Source of the DNA: an uncultured Caproiciproducens sp.
GTDB lineage: Bacteria > Bacillota > Clostridia > Oscillospirales > Acutalibacteraceae
Reading direction: 5' to 3'
NCBI RefSeq assembly: GCF_963664915.1
Contig: NZ_OY761810.1
Coordinates: forward strand, 310,001-374,000
DNA: 64,000 nucleotides
This document shows, piece by piece, positions 39,007-47,571 of the stretch; position 1 is the stretch's first letter; every line of letters begins with the position of its first letter. The position numbers and the translations under genes were made by a program. Below the pieces are notes generated by a model that was not told where the DNA came from, did no database searches, and saw nothing but the letters and a program-made list of their open reading frames with translations.

Positions 39007-40137
39007 TTAAACTTCAAAATGACCCTTTTTCAGGATCTCTTTTTCCTGCATCATTAACTCACCCTGTGCAAAGACGGTATTAATATCATAATCTTTATCC
39101 AGTAATATAATATCCGCATCGCCGCCGACTTTCAAGCATCCCTTTCGTGGAAAAAGCTCAAGAGCGCCCGCAACCGTCGCGGTACAGGGAAGAATTGCTT
39201 TGGCAAGCGGAACTCCATACTCCAGCACCATGGTTTTTACCACATTGTGAAGAGCGGTAATCTGCCCGACATCCATCCCAATCATTTCTTTTTTCTCGTT
39301 CCATCTGGGCGCACTTCCGTTAGCATCCGTGCTGAGGGTAATGCGGTCAACGGGAGCCTGCCCGAACGCGCACTGCAGCATTTGTGCGGTCTTCCGGGTA
39401 TCATCCCCCGCAGTAAAGTCAATGTATCCGCCCATATTGGCAAACCGGACGGCCTCGTCAAACACCCTGCCTACATGGGTGGGGCGAAAAGTTGAAATCG
39501 GTATGTCTTCCGTATTTAAAATATCAAAAAGCATATCCAGCTTCCTTTTTCCGCTGCCGACATGCAGATGCACAATTCCCGGTTTTTTGGAAAGAATACC
39601 CGCCACCCTTGCCTGTGACGCCAGCCGCACCAGATCTTCTTTGGAAAGGTTGGAGGACCGATGGTCGGAAATCGCAATTTTCACGCCGATGACCTCATCG
39701 ATAAAGACTATATCATCTTTCACCGAACCCGTAAGGGTAGGCGACGGATATTCATAGGAACCGGTCAGGCAGTAAGCGGTAAGGCCGTATTCCCGGAGTT
39801 CCTTTGTTTTAGCAACCAGATTTGCGACGCTGCGGGTGGTTGCATCCGTTCCCAGCAGGCCGACCAGCGTCGTCACTCCGCCGCAGATGCAGTCCGAAAG
39901 ACGGATTTCGGGAACACGGCTGGCAAAGCCCGCTTCCCCGCCCCCGCCCGTAATATGTACATGCTGGTCTATATATCCCGGAATTCCCATTTTACCGTTT
40001 CCGTCAATCACCTTAACATCCGGAAACGGGCATTGCAAATTTTTACCGATTTCCTGAATTTTACCACCGGCAATAAACAGGTCTGTTATCTGTGCCGGAT
40101 CTTCTAAATCGATTCTTATATTTTTTAGTAGTATCAT
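39007..40137 (-). CDS. iadA: Isoaspartyl dipeptidase
   Basis: 376 residues. Amidohydrolase fold: YIDQHVHITGGGGE (two metal His), VHLHVGSGK (His), HVGR, STDANGSAP (catalytic Asp) and VKIAISDHR, where the metal-bridging Lys or carboxylated Lys stands around VKIA. IadA hydrolyses beta-Asp-X dipeptides arising from damaged Asn/Asp. Start: GGAGC before ATG. First gene of the leftward operon iadA-M42-pepV, divergent from an RpiR regulator. Confidence 0.88.
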   Translation of the reverse strand: MILLKNIRIDLEDPAQITDLFIAGGKIQEIGKNLQCPFPDVKVIDGNGKMGIPGYIDQHVHITGGGGEAGFASRVPEIRLSDCICGGVTTLVGLLGTDATTRSVANLVAKTKELREYGLTAYCLTGSYEYPSPTLTGSVKDDIVFIDEVIGVKIAISDHRSSNLSKEDLVRLASQARVAGILSKKPGIVHLHVGSGKRKLDMLFDILNTEDIPISTFRPTHVGRVFDEAVRFANMGGYIDFTAGDDTRKTAQMLQCAFGQAPVDRITLSTDANGSAPRWNEKKEMIGMDVGQITALHNVVKTMVLEYGVPLAKAILPCTATVAGALELFPRKGCLKVGGDADIILLDKDYDINTVFAQGELMMQEKEILKKGHFEV

Positions 40138-40300
40138 ATTTGCTCCAATACGCCGCTGAAGATTATTCGGGCTGACGATAAAGCCGAAAGCCCGAGCGGC
40201 TGCCGCTTTTGGGTGTGCGGTGCGCCTTAATTTGTTTCGGTATAGGATTACCGCTGCTGCGGTTCTTTTTTGGAATTTACTTTCTTTTCCGGATAATTTC

Positions 40301-40309
40301 TGATATAAT
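40301..40309 (+). promoter_or_regulatory. Extended -10 promoter of the RpiR gene at 40356
   Basis: TG-A-TATAAT at 40301-40309 (TATAAT 40304-40309), about 40 bp before the ATG; no clear -35. In the divergent region, inverted repeats TCGGGCT/AGCCCGA (40167-40195) and GCGGC/GCCGC lie between the two starts and might be operators. Confidence 0.45.
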
Positions 40310-40355
40310 GATGCATATTATCTTCTTAATTGGAATGTGAAGCGGAGGCCTATTT

Positions 40356-41240
40356 ATGCCGAATGACACCTTTGGAAATATCAACAAAAATTATCATAAC
40401 CTAACCCGCAAGCAAAAGGATATTCTGGACTTTCTCATGTTAAATCCAGAGGATGTGTGCTACATTTCCCTAAAAGATTTGAGCAAACGTACGATGGCCT
40501 CCGAGGTCACCATCCTGCGCATGTGCAAAAGGCTTGGATTCGATAGCTTTATTGATATGAAAAAGGCATTCCGCATTCACACGGAGCGGCTGGTAAAGAA
40601 CTTTTTGGAAACCAGCTATTTTTCACTTGATATGCCGATTTCCAATCAGAGCGACAAAAAAGGAGCCATGGAACAGATCTGCCAGACTGCCAGCCAGCAG
40701 GGCAATGAATTTTACAGCACTGTTCAACCCGATGAAATTCTGAAGGCTGCCCGTCAGATTCTTCAGGCCAAAACGGTTCTGATCTGTGGGGAAGGCGTTT
40801 CCGCGATCGTGGCGGATTTTTTCTATCGGCGGATTTCTCCCCTGATTCCAAATGCCATTCTGGTGCACCCGGAAGACATGGACAATGTACAGGCCAACCT
40901 TGTAAAGCTGCGCCCGGGCGACCATATGATTGCCATTTCATTTCCCAGGTATTACTCGCCGATGCAGAACATTGTGCAGTATGCGGAATACAAAGGTGCC
41001 ACCGTCACTTCGATTACAGACAGCATCAATTCTCCTGTCGTAACACAGAAGAGTCTGAATTTCCTATGCAAAACCTCAACCAAGGTTTTTTACAATTCCT
41101 TTTCCCTGCCGATTGAACTGGTAAACCTGATTGCTTCGGGCATTGTTCTGGAAATGGGCACACGGTATGACGAACTGGTTGCCGATGCCCACGAGGTGAT
41201 TCATTTCATTAACGAGGCGGAATCCAACCGGAAATTATAG
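40356..41240 (+). CDS. RpiR family regulator beside the peptide-scavenging genes
   Basis: 294 residues. HTH: LTRKQKDILDFLMLNP, ISLKDLSKRTMASEVTILRMCKRLGF. SIS domain: VLICGEGVSAIVADFFYRRI and HMIAISFPRYYSPMQNIVQYAEYKG. RpiR proteins normally sense sugar phosphates, including MurNAc-6-P. It is divergent from iadA and convergent with the Opp operon, both for peptide use, so a muropeptide or amino-sugar signal is possible but unproven. GGAGG lies before ATG. Confidence 0.85.
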   Translation: MPNDTFGNINKNYHNLTRKQKDILDFLMLNPEDVCYISLKDLSKRTMASEVTILRMCKRLGFDSFIDMKKAFRIHTERLVKNFLETSYFSLDMPISNQSDKKGAMEQICQTASQQGNEFYSTVQPDEILKAARQILQAKTVLICGEGVSAIVADFFYRRISPLIPNAILVHPEDMDNVQANLVKLRPGDHMIAISFPRYYSPMQNIVQYAEYKGATVTSITDSINSPVVTQKSLNFLCKTSTKVFYNSFSLPIELVNLIASGIVLEMGTRYDELVADAHEVIHFINEAESNRKL

Positions 41241-41273
41241 CCGGTTCCGGCATTTGCATTGTTCCGAAAAACA

Positions 41274-41301
41274 GCGGGCGGTTTCGTGTAAACCGGCCCG
41301 C
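41274..41301. terminator. Bidirectional terminator between rpiR and oppF
   Basis: GCGGGCGGTTT/AAACCGGCCCGC stem (one bulge), with ATTTTTAATTT on the plus side and TGTTTTTCGG on the minus side. It closes both converging units. Confidence 0.85.
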
Positions 41302-41310
41302 ATTTTTAAT

Positions 41311-42291
41311 TTAACTCTGTATTGCACCATCCTCATACAAATGGCATGCCACCCAGTGCCCGGGCTCGACTTCCCTGAATGCGGGACGCATTTTTTTGCA
41401 GATATCTTTTGAATGACCGCAGCGGGAACAAAATCTGCAGCCGGCGGGCAAGTCCACCGGATTCGGCACGGTTCCTTCGAGAACAACACGTCCGCGTGCG
41501 CGCTCCACCTTAGGGTCGGGCAGGGGAATTGCCGCCAAAAGCGCCTGCGTGTAGGGGTGCAGCGGTTTGTCAAACATGGATTCACTTTCCGCCAGTTCAA
41601 CCATACCGCCAAGATACATGACGCCCACACGGTTGCTGATATATTTGACCATGGAGATATCGTGTGCAATAAACAGATAGGTAAAGCTGAACTCATCCTG
41701 CAGCTTTTTCAGCAGATTGACCACCTGTGCCTGAATCGACACATCCAGTGCGGAGATCGGTTCGTCGGCGACAATAAATTCCGGGTTGATTGCCAGCGCG
41801 CGTGCAATGCCGATTCGCTGCCGCTGTCCGCCGGAAAACTCATGGGGAAATCGGCCCGCATGTTCCTTTTGCAGTCCGACCATTTTCAGCAGACGAATCA
41901 CCATTTGTTCCCGTTCTTCATGACTTTTTGCACTGCCCAGCGCATCAATACCTTCGGCCACAATATCCATTACCTTCATGCGCTGATCCAGAGAAGAGTA
42001 CGGATCCTGGAAAATCATCTGCATTTTCCTGCAGCATTCTTTGGATTCTTCCGTTGAAAGCTGTCCGCTGATTTTTTTGCCGCTGTAAAGAACCTCACCT
42101 TCCGTGGGATGGTACAGGCGCATAATCGTTCTTCCGAGAGTGGACTTTCCGCAGCCGGATTCCCCGACCAAACCCAGTGTTTCCCCTTTGTAAATCTGAA
42201 AGGAAACGTCGTCCACCGCTTTGAGCAGCTGTTTGCCGCCAATCTGAAAATATTTCTTTAAATTTTTTACTTCCAGTAGTACTTCGCTCAT
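41311..42291 (-). CDS. oppF: Oligopeptide ABC transporter ATP-binding protein OppF
   Basis: 326 residues. Walker A GESGCGKS, Q-loop MIFQDPYSSLDQR, signature FSGGQRQR, Walker B FIVADEPISALD, H-loop FIAHD, then the family-specific C-terminal zone CRFCSRCGHSKDICKKMRP with clustered Cys that may bind an iron-sulfur cluster. Works with OppD. Its ATG overlaps the oppD stop (ATGA). Last gene of oppABCDF; the stop precedes a terminator. Confidence 0.92.
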   Translation of the reverse strand: MSEVLLEVKNLKKYFQIGGKQLLKAVDDVSFQIYKGETLGLVGESGCGKSTLGRTIMRLYHPTEGEVLYSGKKISGQLSTEESKECCRKMQMIFQDPYSSLDQRMKVMDIVAEGIDALGSAKSHEEREQMVIRLLKMVGLQKEHAGRFPHEFSGGQRQRIGIARALAINPEFIVADEPISALDVSIQAQVVNLLKKLQDEFSFTYLFIAHDISMVKYISNRVGVMYLGGMVELAESESMFDKPLHPYTQALLAAIPLPDPKVERARGRVVLEGTVPNPVDLPAGCRFCSRCGHSKDICKKMRPAFREVEPGHWVACHLYEDGAIQS

Positions 42292-43301
42292 AGCTGCTCT
42301 CCTTTCTGCTCCTTCGCCATCGCTCTCTTGTGCACCAATTCATGCTGAAGCCAGCAGGCCGAAACATGGGTGCCGGTAATCTGTGTGTATTCCGGCTGCA
42401 TCATGTGGCAAATCTTCATTGCCTTTTCGCAGCGCGGGGCGAACGGGCAGCCCTCCGGAGGATCGGTCAGATCCGGCGGGGTTCCCGGAATGGTTTTGAG
42501 CTCGTTTGTCTTTTCATGAATCTTCGGAATGGAAGCAATCAGCCCCAGTGTGTACGGATGCTGCGCATGATAAAAAATCTCATCCACGAGGCCGTTTTCC
42601 ACAATCCGGCCGCCGTACATGACAGCAACTTTATTCGCAATGTTTGCAACAACCCCAAGGTTGTGTGTAATTAATATAATGGAGGTGTTCACCCTGCTCT
42701 GCAGCGACTTCATCAGGTCGAGAATCTGCGCCTGTATGGTTACGTCCAGCGCCGTGGTCGGTTCATCTGCCACCAGAATCTTCGGATTGCAGGCAAGCGC
42801 AATGGCGATAACCACACGCTGGCGCATTCCGCCGGAAAGCTGATGCGGATACTGCTTAAACCGTTTTTCCGGGTAGGAAATGCCCACCAGCTCCAGCAGC
42901 TCCATTGCCCTTGCCTTCATTTCCTGTGCGTTCATCTTTTCGTGTTCGCGCAGCACTTCCATGATCTGCCTGCCAATGGTCATGGTCGGGTTCAGTGAAG
43001 TCATTGGATCCTGAAAGATCATGGATATTTCAGACCCGTTGATTTTGCGCATCTGTTTGTCATTCAGTCCGGTAATATCCCGGCCGTCAAACTCTATTTT
43101 ACCGCCCACAATGCGCCCGGTCTTTGGCAAAAGCTTCATAATTCCTTTTACCATCATGGTTTTCCCCGAACCGGACTCCCCCACTACCGCCAGCGTATCT
43201 TTGGGTTCAATGGAAAAGCTGGCGCCCCGCACCGCCTGTACGGCGCCATGCTGGGTATAAAGACTGACTTCAAGATTATTTACTTCTAATAAATTACTCA
43301 T
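42288..43301 (-). CDS. oppD: Oligopeptide ABC transporter ATP-binding protein OppD
   Basis: 337 residues. Walker A GESGSGKT, MIFQDPMTSLNPT, LSGGMRQR, ILVADEPTTALD and LITHN are all present. The C-terminal CPFAPRCEKAMKICHMMQP is the oligopeptide-transporter tail with clustered Cys. It pairs with OppF to power import. The next gene overlaps by 4 bp; oppC ends 20 bp upstream. Complete. Confidence 0.92.
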   Translation of the reverse strand: MSNLLEVNNLEVSLYTQHGAVQAVRGASFSIEPKDTLAVVGESGSGKTMMVKGIMKLLPKTGRIVGGKIEFDGRDITGLNDKQMRKINGSEISMIFQDPMTSLNPTMTIGRQIMEVLREHEKMNAQEMKARAMELLELVGISYPEKRFKQYPHQLSGGMRQRVVIAIALACNPKILVADEPTTALDVTIQAQILDLMKSLQSRVNTSIILITHNLGVVANIANKVAVMYGGRIVENGLVDEIFYHAQHPYTLGLIASIPKIHEKTNELKTIPGTPPDLTDPPEGCPFAPRCEKAMKICHMMQPEYTQITGTHVSACWLQHELVHKRAMAKEQKGEQL

Positions 43302-43321
43302 ACTCTGGCTCCATTTCTGAG

Positions 43322-44254
43322 TTAAATACGCATCCGCGGGTCAAACGCGTCGCGAAGGCCGTCGCCCAGAATGCTGAAGCACACCATAATGAGAACAATG
43401 ACGATGGCCGGAATAAACAACAGATACACATGGCTGTTAATGACCTGAAAGCCGCTGTTGATGAGAACGCCCAGTGAAGCTTTCGGCTCCTGAAGGCCGA
43501 TACCGATAAAGCTGAGAAACGCTTCCGTAAAAATCGCGGAAGGTATGGTAAACATGGTATTGATGACAATGACTCCGACGGTGTTGGGAATAAGATGCCT
43601 TAAAATAATATTTTTATTGGACGTTCCCAGAACACGCGCCGCCAGAATAAACTCCTGATCCTTCATCTTCAGGATTTCCGCCCGAACCAGCCGTGCCATG
43701 TTGACCCAGCCGGAAATGGACATGGCGACCACCAGCGTCCAGACACTTGCCGGCATAACCATCATCAGTAAAATGACAATAATCAGATTCGGGATACCTA
43801 CCAGCACTTCAATAATCCGCTGCATCACGGAGTCCACTTTCCCCCCCAGCAGAGCGGAAACCGAACCGTAGGTAACACCCACCACAAGGTCAAGCGCTGC
43901 GGCGATGACGGCAATTAAAAGAGAAATGCGGGTACCGTACCAAATACGCGCCCACTGGTCGCGGCCGAATTTATCGGTTCCAAACCAGTGTTCCGCGCTG
44001 GGCGACTGAAACGCCGCCTGAAAGTTGGTGTCATAGTAAGTAAACTTTGTAAACAACGGACCCAAAAGCGCCAGTGCGACAACCAAAAGAAGCACCGCCA
44101 GAGCAATTACAGAACCTTTATTCTGTTTCAGGCGAAGCCACCCGTCCTGAAAGGCCGACAGCGTTGGGTGGGATATTTTTTCCATGTCGCCTTCATTTGC
44201 TTCAGCCGGGTCAAACAAGTCCGCTGTTATTTCTTTCGTCTGCAATTTCATCAC
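43322..44254 (-). CDS. oppC: Oligopeptide ABC transporter permease OppC
   Basis: 310 residues. A cytoplasmic N-terminus (about 35 residues), then helix 1, a large loop TDKFGRDQWARIWYGTRISL (the OppC signature GTDxxGRD), and five helices with the coupling EAA loop ARVLGTSNKNIILRHLIPN. The start is ambiguous: GTG 44254, ATG 44251 or TTG 44245; TTG has AAGGAG at the best distance. It overlaps the end of oppB, so translation is coupled. Confidence 0.9.
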   Translation of the reverse strand: MMKLQTKEITADLFDPAEANEGDMEKISHPTLSAFQDGWLRLKQNKGSVIALAVLLLVVALALLGPLFTKFTYYDTNFQAAFQSPSAEHWFGTDKFGRDQWARIWYGTRISLLIAVIAAALDLVVGVTYGSVSALLGGKVDSVMQRIIEVLVGIPNLIIVILLMMVMPASVWTLVVAMSISGWVNMARLVRAEILKMKDQEFILAARVLGTSNKNIILRHLIPNTVGVIVINTMFTIPSAIFTEAFLSFIGIGLQEPKASLGVLINSGFQVINSHVYLLFIPAIVIVLIMVCFSILGDGLRDAFDPRMRI

Positions 44255-45186
44255 TCCTTTGAAGGTGCAAGCCGGATTCTCGGGTCAACGACACAGTACA
44301 TGATATCCACAAGCAGAATCACCACCACATAGAAGGCACTGTAAAAAATAGTCAGGCCCAGAACGGTGGAATAGTCGTTCGCCTTAATGGAATCCACAAA
44401 GAGACTGCCGATACCCGGCACACTGTAAATACTTTCTACGGCAAGGGAACCGGTAAGCAGATTCACCGTTATGGAACCAAGAATGGTGATAACCGGGAGA
44501 ATGGAATTACGCAGCGCATGGCGCAGTAAAATTTTCACCGGACTGAGGCCCTTTGCCTTTGCCATCAGAATATAGTCCTGCTGTAAAACCGTGAGCATTT
44601 CCGTCCGGATAAACCTCGCTATTTGTGCAATCACCCCGAACGAAAGCGCAAGTGACGGCAAAATGGAATTGGCGTAGCTTTCCCAGTAAGCCACCGGGAG
44701 CAGTCCCCACTTTAAACCAAAGAAGTACTGCAGGAGCGCAGCTACAACAAAGTTAGGAATGGAAATTCCAAGAACCGAAAGAACCATCGTCATATAATCC
44801 ATTGAGGAGTTGTGCCGGTAAGCCGCAACAATGCCGAGTACAAGTCCGATCATCAGACCGAACAGGACTGCCTGAATTCCCACCAGCGCAGAGGGTTCAA
44901 TACGGCTTATGATAATATCCTGCACCGATTGTCCAGAATACAAGGTGGATGTGCCGAAATCCCCGTGGAATATATTGGAAATATATTTGAAGTACTGAAC
45001 ATACAGGGGTTTATCAAGCCCGTAGTTTGCATAAACCTGCTGCTGCTGTTCCGCGGTTAATCTGCTGATTTTGTCTTCATCAAACGGAGTTCCCGGAAGG
45101 CTGTGCATCAGAAAAAATGTTGCGGTCGTGATCACAAGTAAGGTAATAAAAAGATAAACGAGACGTTTCGCTATGTACCTTTTCAA
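44251..45186 (-). CDS. oppB: Oligopeptide ABC transporter permease OppB
   Basis: About 311 residues with six helices; FFLMHSLPGTPFDED is the OppB signature near the start, and AKAKGLSPVKILLRHALRNSI is the coupling loop. TTG 45186 (MKRYIAKRLVYLF) is chosen because GGAGGAGG stands just upstream and the N-terminus then matches the family; the frame is open 26 codons further. Forms the channel with OppC. Separated from oppA by a hairpin. Confidence 0.9.
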   Translation of the reverse strand: MKRYIAKRLVYLFITLLVITTATFFLMHSLPGTPFDEDKISRLTAEQQQQVYANYGLDKPLYVQYFKYISNIFHGDFGTSTLYSGQSVQDIIISRIEPSALVGIQAVLFGLMIGLVLGIVAAYRHNSSMDYMTMVLSVLGISIPNFVVAALLQYFFGLKWGLLPVAYWESYANSILPSLALSFGVIAQIARFIRTEMLTVLQQDYILMAKAKGLSPVKILLRHALRNSILPVITILGSITVNLLTGSLAVESIYSVPGIGSLFVDSIKANDYSTVLGLTIFYSAFYVVVILLVDIMYCVVDPRIRLAPSKE

Positions 45187-45231
45187 TGTACCTCCTCCTT
45201 CAATAATGGATTCTAACATAGAACGAAAGAT

Positions 45232-45258
45232 AAGGGCCGCTGCGCAGCAACAGCCCTT
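45232..45258 (-). terminator. Attenuating hairpin between oppA and oppB
   Basis: AAGGGC/GCCCTT outer stem with GCTG/CAGC inside. No U-run; it probably reduces read-through so that oppA exceeds the channel genes, as usual in binding-protein operons. Confidence 0.55.
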
Positions 45259-45282
45259 CATCAATCACCTTAAAATAAATGC

Positions 45283-46926
45283 TTACCCAACGGTCACGTA
45301 TTTCAGTTCCAGCGTGCCGGCGTTGGTTTCAACAAGATTTTTCACGTCGGACTTAATCAGATAAGCGGATCCCATGTAGTACAGCGGAACCAGAACCGCA
45401 TTGTCGCCAACAAGGGACTTTTCAGCGTTTACGAGCATTTCGGCACGTTTCGCATTATCCGTTTCATTATGTGCATCTTTGATAAGCTTGTCATACGCAT
45501 CATTCACAAAGTTGCCGCGGAAGCCGTTTTTGGCAATATGCTCGGACCACAGCTGCAGGTAGGTCATCGGGTCGTTATAGTCAGCGCCCCAGGCGTTAAT
45601 ACCCATCTGATAATCATTGGATTTCATCAGCGCCCTTCTGGCTTCCTTTGTTTTGGAATCAAGTTTAACATCTATGCCGAGGTTTGTCCTAAACTGACTT
45701 TGAATAAAGGTACCAACGTCCTTGCTCTCGGTGTCATCATCCAGAACAATGGAAAGCTCCGGTGCTTTTCCAAGCTCCGCAACACCCTTATTCCAGTATT
45801 CTTTTGCTTTAGCGGCATCAAAGGTCTTCAGTTCGCCCTGCAGGCTGCCCATGATTTGATTGGTAACGCCGCTGCTCATAGCCTTCGGAACAACACCGTT
45901 CGCTGCTTCGGAGCCGTTGTTGAGGATGCTGGTTGTCAGTGTAGTATTATCGATTGCAAGGCTAAGTGCCTTGCGGATATTTAAGTTGCTGACACCTTTT
46001 GCCGTTGTATTGAATTGGAGGAAGGTAGTGCGGAAAATAGCATGTGTTTTAAATTCAGCGTTGTCTTTATAAGACGGAACATCCGCTGCGGAAAGCTGAA
46101 CACGGCTTAGCTGACCCGCTTTGTACAGGTTCAGCGCAGTGCTCTGCTCTTTAATAATCTTAATATTAATAGTGTCCACCTTTACATTGGCGGCATCCCA
46201 ATAGGTAGGATTCTTGACGAGGGTAAGGCCGGCAGCGGCATCATACTGAGAAATGGTGTATGGACCGGAAAAAACCAGATTATCTTTGCCAATCGCGTAG
46301 TTCTTGCCCTGCGCCGCCACGAAATTCATATCAAGCGCATAGTAAGGAACGAATGTAGTGAGGAACAGAAAATACGGTGTGGGTGCCTTCAGCTTGACCA
46401 CCAGCGTTTTGTCGTCCGGTGCTTCAACGCCAACAGTTTCCGCGGCAGCTTTGCCTTCGGAGTATTCGACCGCATTTACAATATAGTCCGTCATAATAAA
46501 TGCATAGTTGTTGGTGGCGTCTGCTGTCATTTGCTTGAGCCATGTGGATTTAAAATCCTTGGATGTGAGCGGATCGCCGTTGCTCCACTTCAGGCCGTCC
46601 CTAAGTGTGAACGTATAGGTCAGTTTATCATCCGAAATCTTGACCTCTTTTGCAAGAGCGGGCTGTGGTTCATTGTTGTTGTCCAACCGGTACAAACCTT
46701 CTGATATATTGTTCAGAACATTGAACGCAATATTATCAGAAGCCGCAAATTGATTCAGCGTGGGAATCTCGTTGTTCAGATACAGGGTGATGGCCGAAGT
46801 TTTGGTTTGACCGCTTTGTCCGGTCTGCCCTGCGGTACCGGTTGTTTTGCCACTAAAGGAGGAACATCCGGTCGCCATGGAAAAAACGAGCGCAGTGGAT
46901 AGAATTGCCGCAATAACTTTTTTCAT
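45283..46926 (-). CDS. oppA: Oligopeptide-binding lipoprotein OppA
   Basis: 547 residues. Lipoprotein signal with lipobox MATGC (Cys21), a Gly/Thr/Gln linker (TTGTAGQTGQSGQTK), then the SBP family 5 fold: LNNEIPTLNQFAASDN, YTFTLRDGLKWSNGDPLTSKDF, NAWGADYNDPMTYLQLW. It captures peptides of several residues at the cell surface. ATG 46926 follows GAGGTG; the ATG at 46935 overlaps it. First gene of the operon, preceded by a 260-nt structured leader and a sigma-A promoter. Confidence 0.92.
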   Translation of the reverse strand: MKKVIAAILSTALVFSMATGCSSFSGKTTGTAGQTGQSGQTKTSAITLYLNNEIPTLNQFAASDNIAFNVLNNISEGLYRLDNNNEPQPALAKEVKISDDKLTYTFTLRDGLKWSNGDPLTSKDFKSTWLKQMTADATNNYAFIMTDYIVNAVEYSEGKAAAETVGVEAPDDKTLVVKLKAPTPYFLFLTTFVPYYALDMNFVAAQGKNYAIGKDNLVFSGPYTISQYDAAAGLTLVKNPTYWDAANVKVDTINIKIIKEQSTALNLYKAGQLSRVQLSAADVPSYKDNAEFKTHAIFRTTFLQFNTTAKGVSNLNIRKALSLAIDNTTLTTSILNNGSEAANGVVPKAMSSGVTNQIMGSLQGELKTFDAAKAKEYWNKGVAELGKAPELSIVLDDDTESKDVGTFIQSQFRTNLGIDVKLDSKTKEARRALMKSNDYQMGINAWGADYNDPMTYLQLWSEHIAKNGFRGNFVNDAYDKLIKDAHNETDNAKRAEMLVNAEKSLVGDNAVLVPLYYMGSAYLIKSDVKNLVETNAGTLELKYVTVG

Positions 46927-47189
46927 ATTTAACACCTCTTCTTAATTAATGCACGGGATGGTACCCAATCGAAACACCTACACCGGCAGGCAGTGCCTGA
47001 ACAGGAAGAAACCCGCCTAACCATATTAGGGAAAAGATTCCCTCTTCCCTGTTCCCGGGCGGCGTAACCGACCCGGAAATTGGCAAAAATGAATAAAGCA
47101 TTGGCAAAGGCTTCAAAATTTTCGTTAAAATCATTTTGACGCCTTTGCCAATATAAAAATAATAGTACCTTCAATTGAATTAATTTGTT
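46927..47189 (-). promoter_or_regulatory. Structured 5' leader of the opp operon
   Basis: Between the predicted start near 47189 and oppA. On the minus strand a 19-bp stem with one mismatch joins 47133-47151 and 47101-47119 (TTGGCAAAGGC at the base). TTGGCAAA repeats a third time near 47090. Further hairpins: AGGGAA/TTCCCT near 47028-47043 and CAGGCA/TGCCTG (46988-47000). No match to a known riboswitch consensus was found by eye. Long frames here (e.g. 46929-47174) have no ribosome site. Confidence 0.5.
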
Positions 47190-47195
47190 GTTTTA

Positions 47196-47224
47196 ATGAT
47201 ATCACTGCAAAGTGCTAAAGTCAA
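47196..47224 (-). promoter_or_regulatory. Predicted promoter of oppABCDF
   Basis: On the minus strand TTGACT (47219-47224), 17 bp, TATCAT (47196-47201). Confidence 0.7.
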
Positions 47225-47571
47225 CAAAGACTTTACAATATAATGTAATTTGTTTATTTTACTGGTATATTGCTTTAACAATAAACATATTTGTTGTTTT
47301 ATTTTTCAGTTTCAATGAATCTGGATTAAGCACTATGAATGAGTGGGATTATTTTTTTAATTTTCTGCATAATTGCATCTTGAATATTTTTATACGACTT
47401 GTGTCATTATTGCTGAGTAAAGTCTTCTTTATCATTGTCTATAAGTATCTTAAAGCCTATTGCGCAATATTAGTCAACAACTAGCATACCTTAGCTCCCT
47501 TTCGAGCAAAATAAGCTTTCAGGAGTTGTTGTATCAAGAAGAAATCATAAACCCCACAAAGGAAATTTAAC
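47225..47571. other. AT-rich intergenic stretch without recognisable genes
   Basis: Between the opp promoter and the metallophosphatase gene. A hydrophobic frame of 90 codons (47212-47484) lacks a ribosome site and overlaps the opp promoter. No repeat or terminator of note. Confidence 0.5.

Noticed and set aside
46929-47174. Protein-coding frames in the opp leader
   Set aside because: Lack ribosome sites and typical composition; they lie in a structured leader behind a promoter.
46927-47189. Known riboswitch class in the opp leader
   Set aside because: TPP, SAM, cobalamin, c-di-GMP, FMN and ZTP consensus cores were looked for by eye and not found.
47212-47484. 90-codon hydrophobic frame before the metallophosphatase
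   Set aside because: AT-rich chance frame without ribosome site, overlapping the opp promoter on the other strand.
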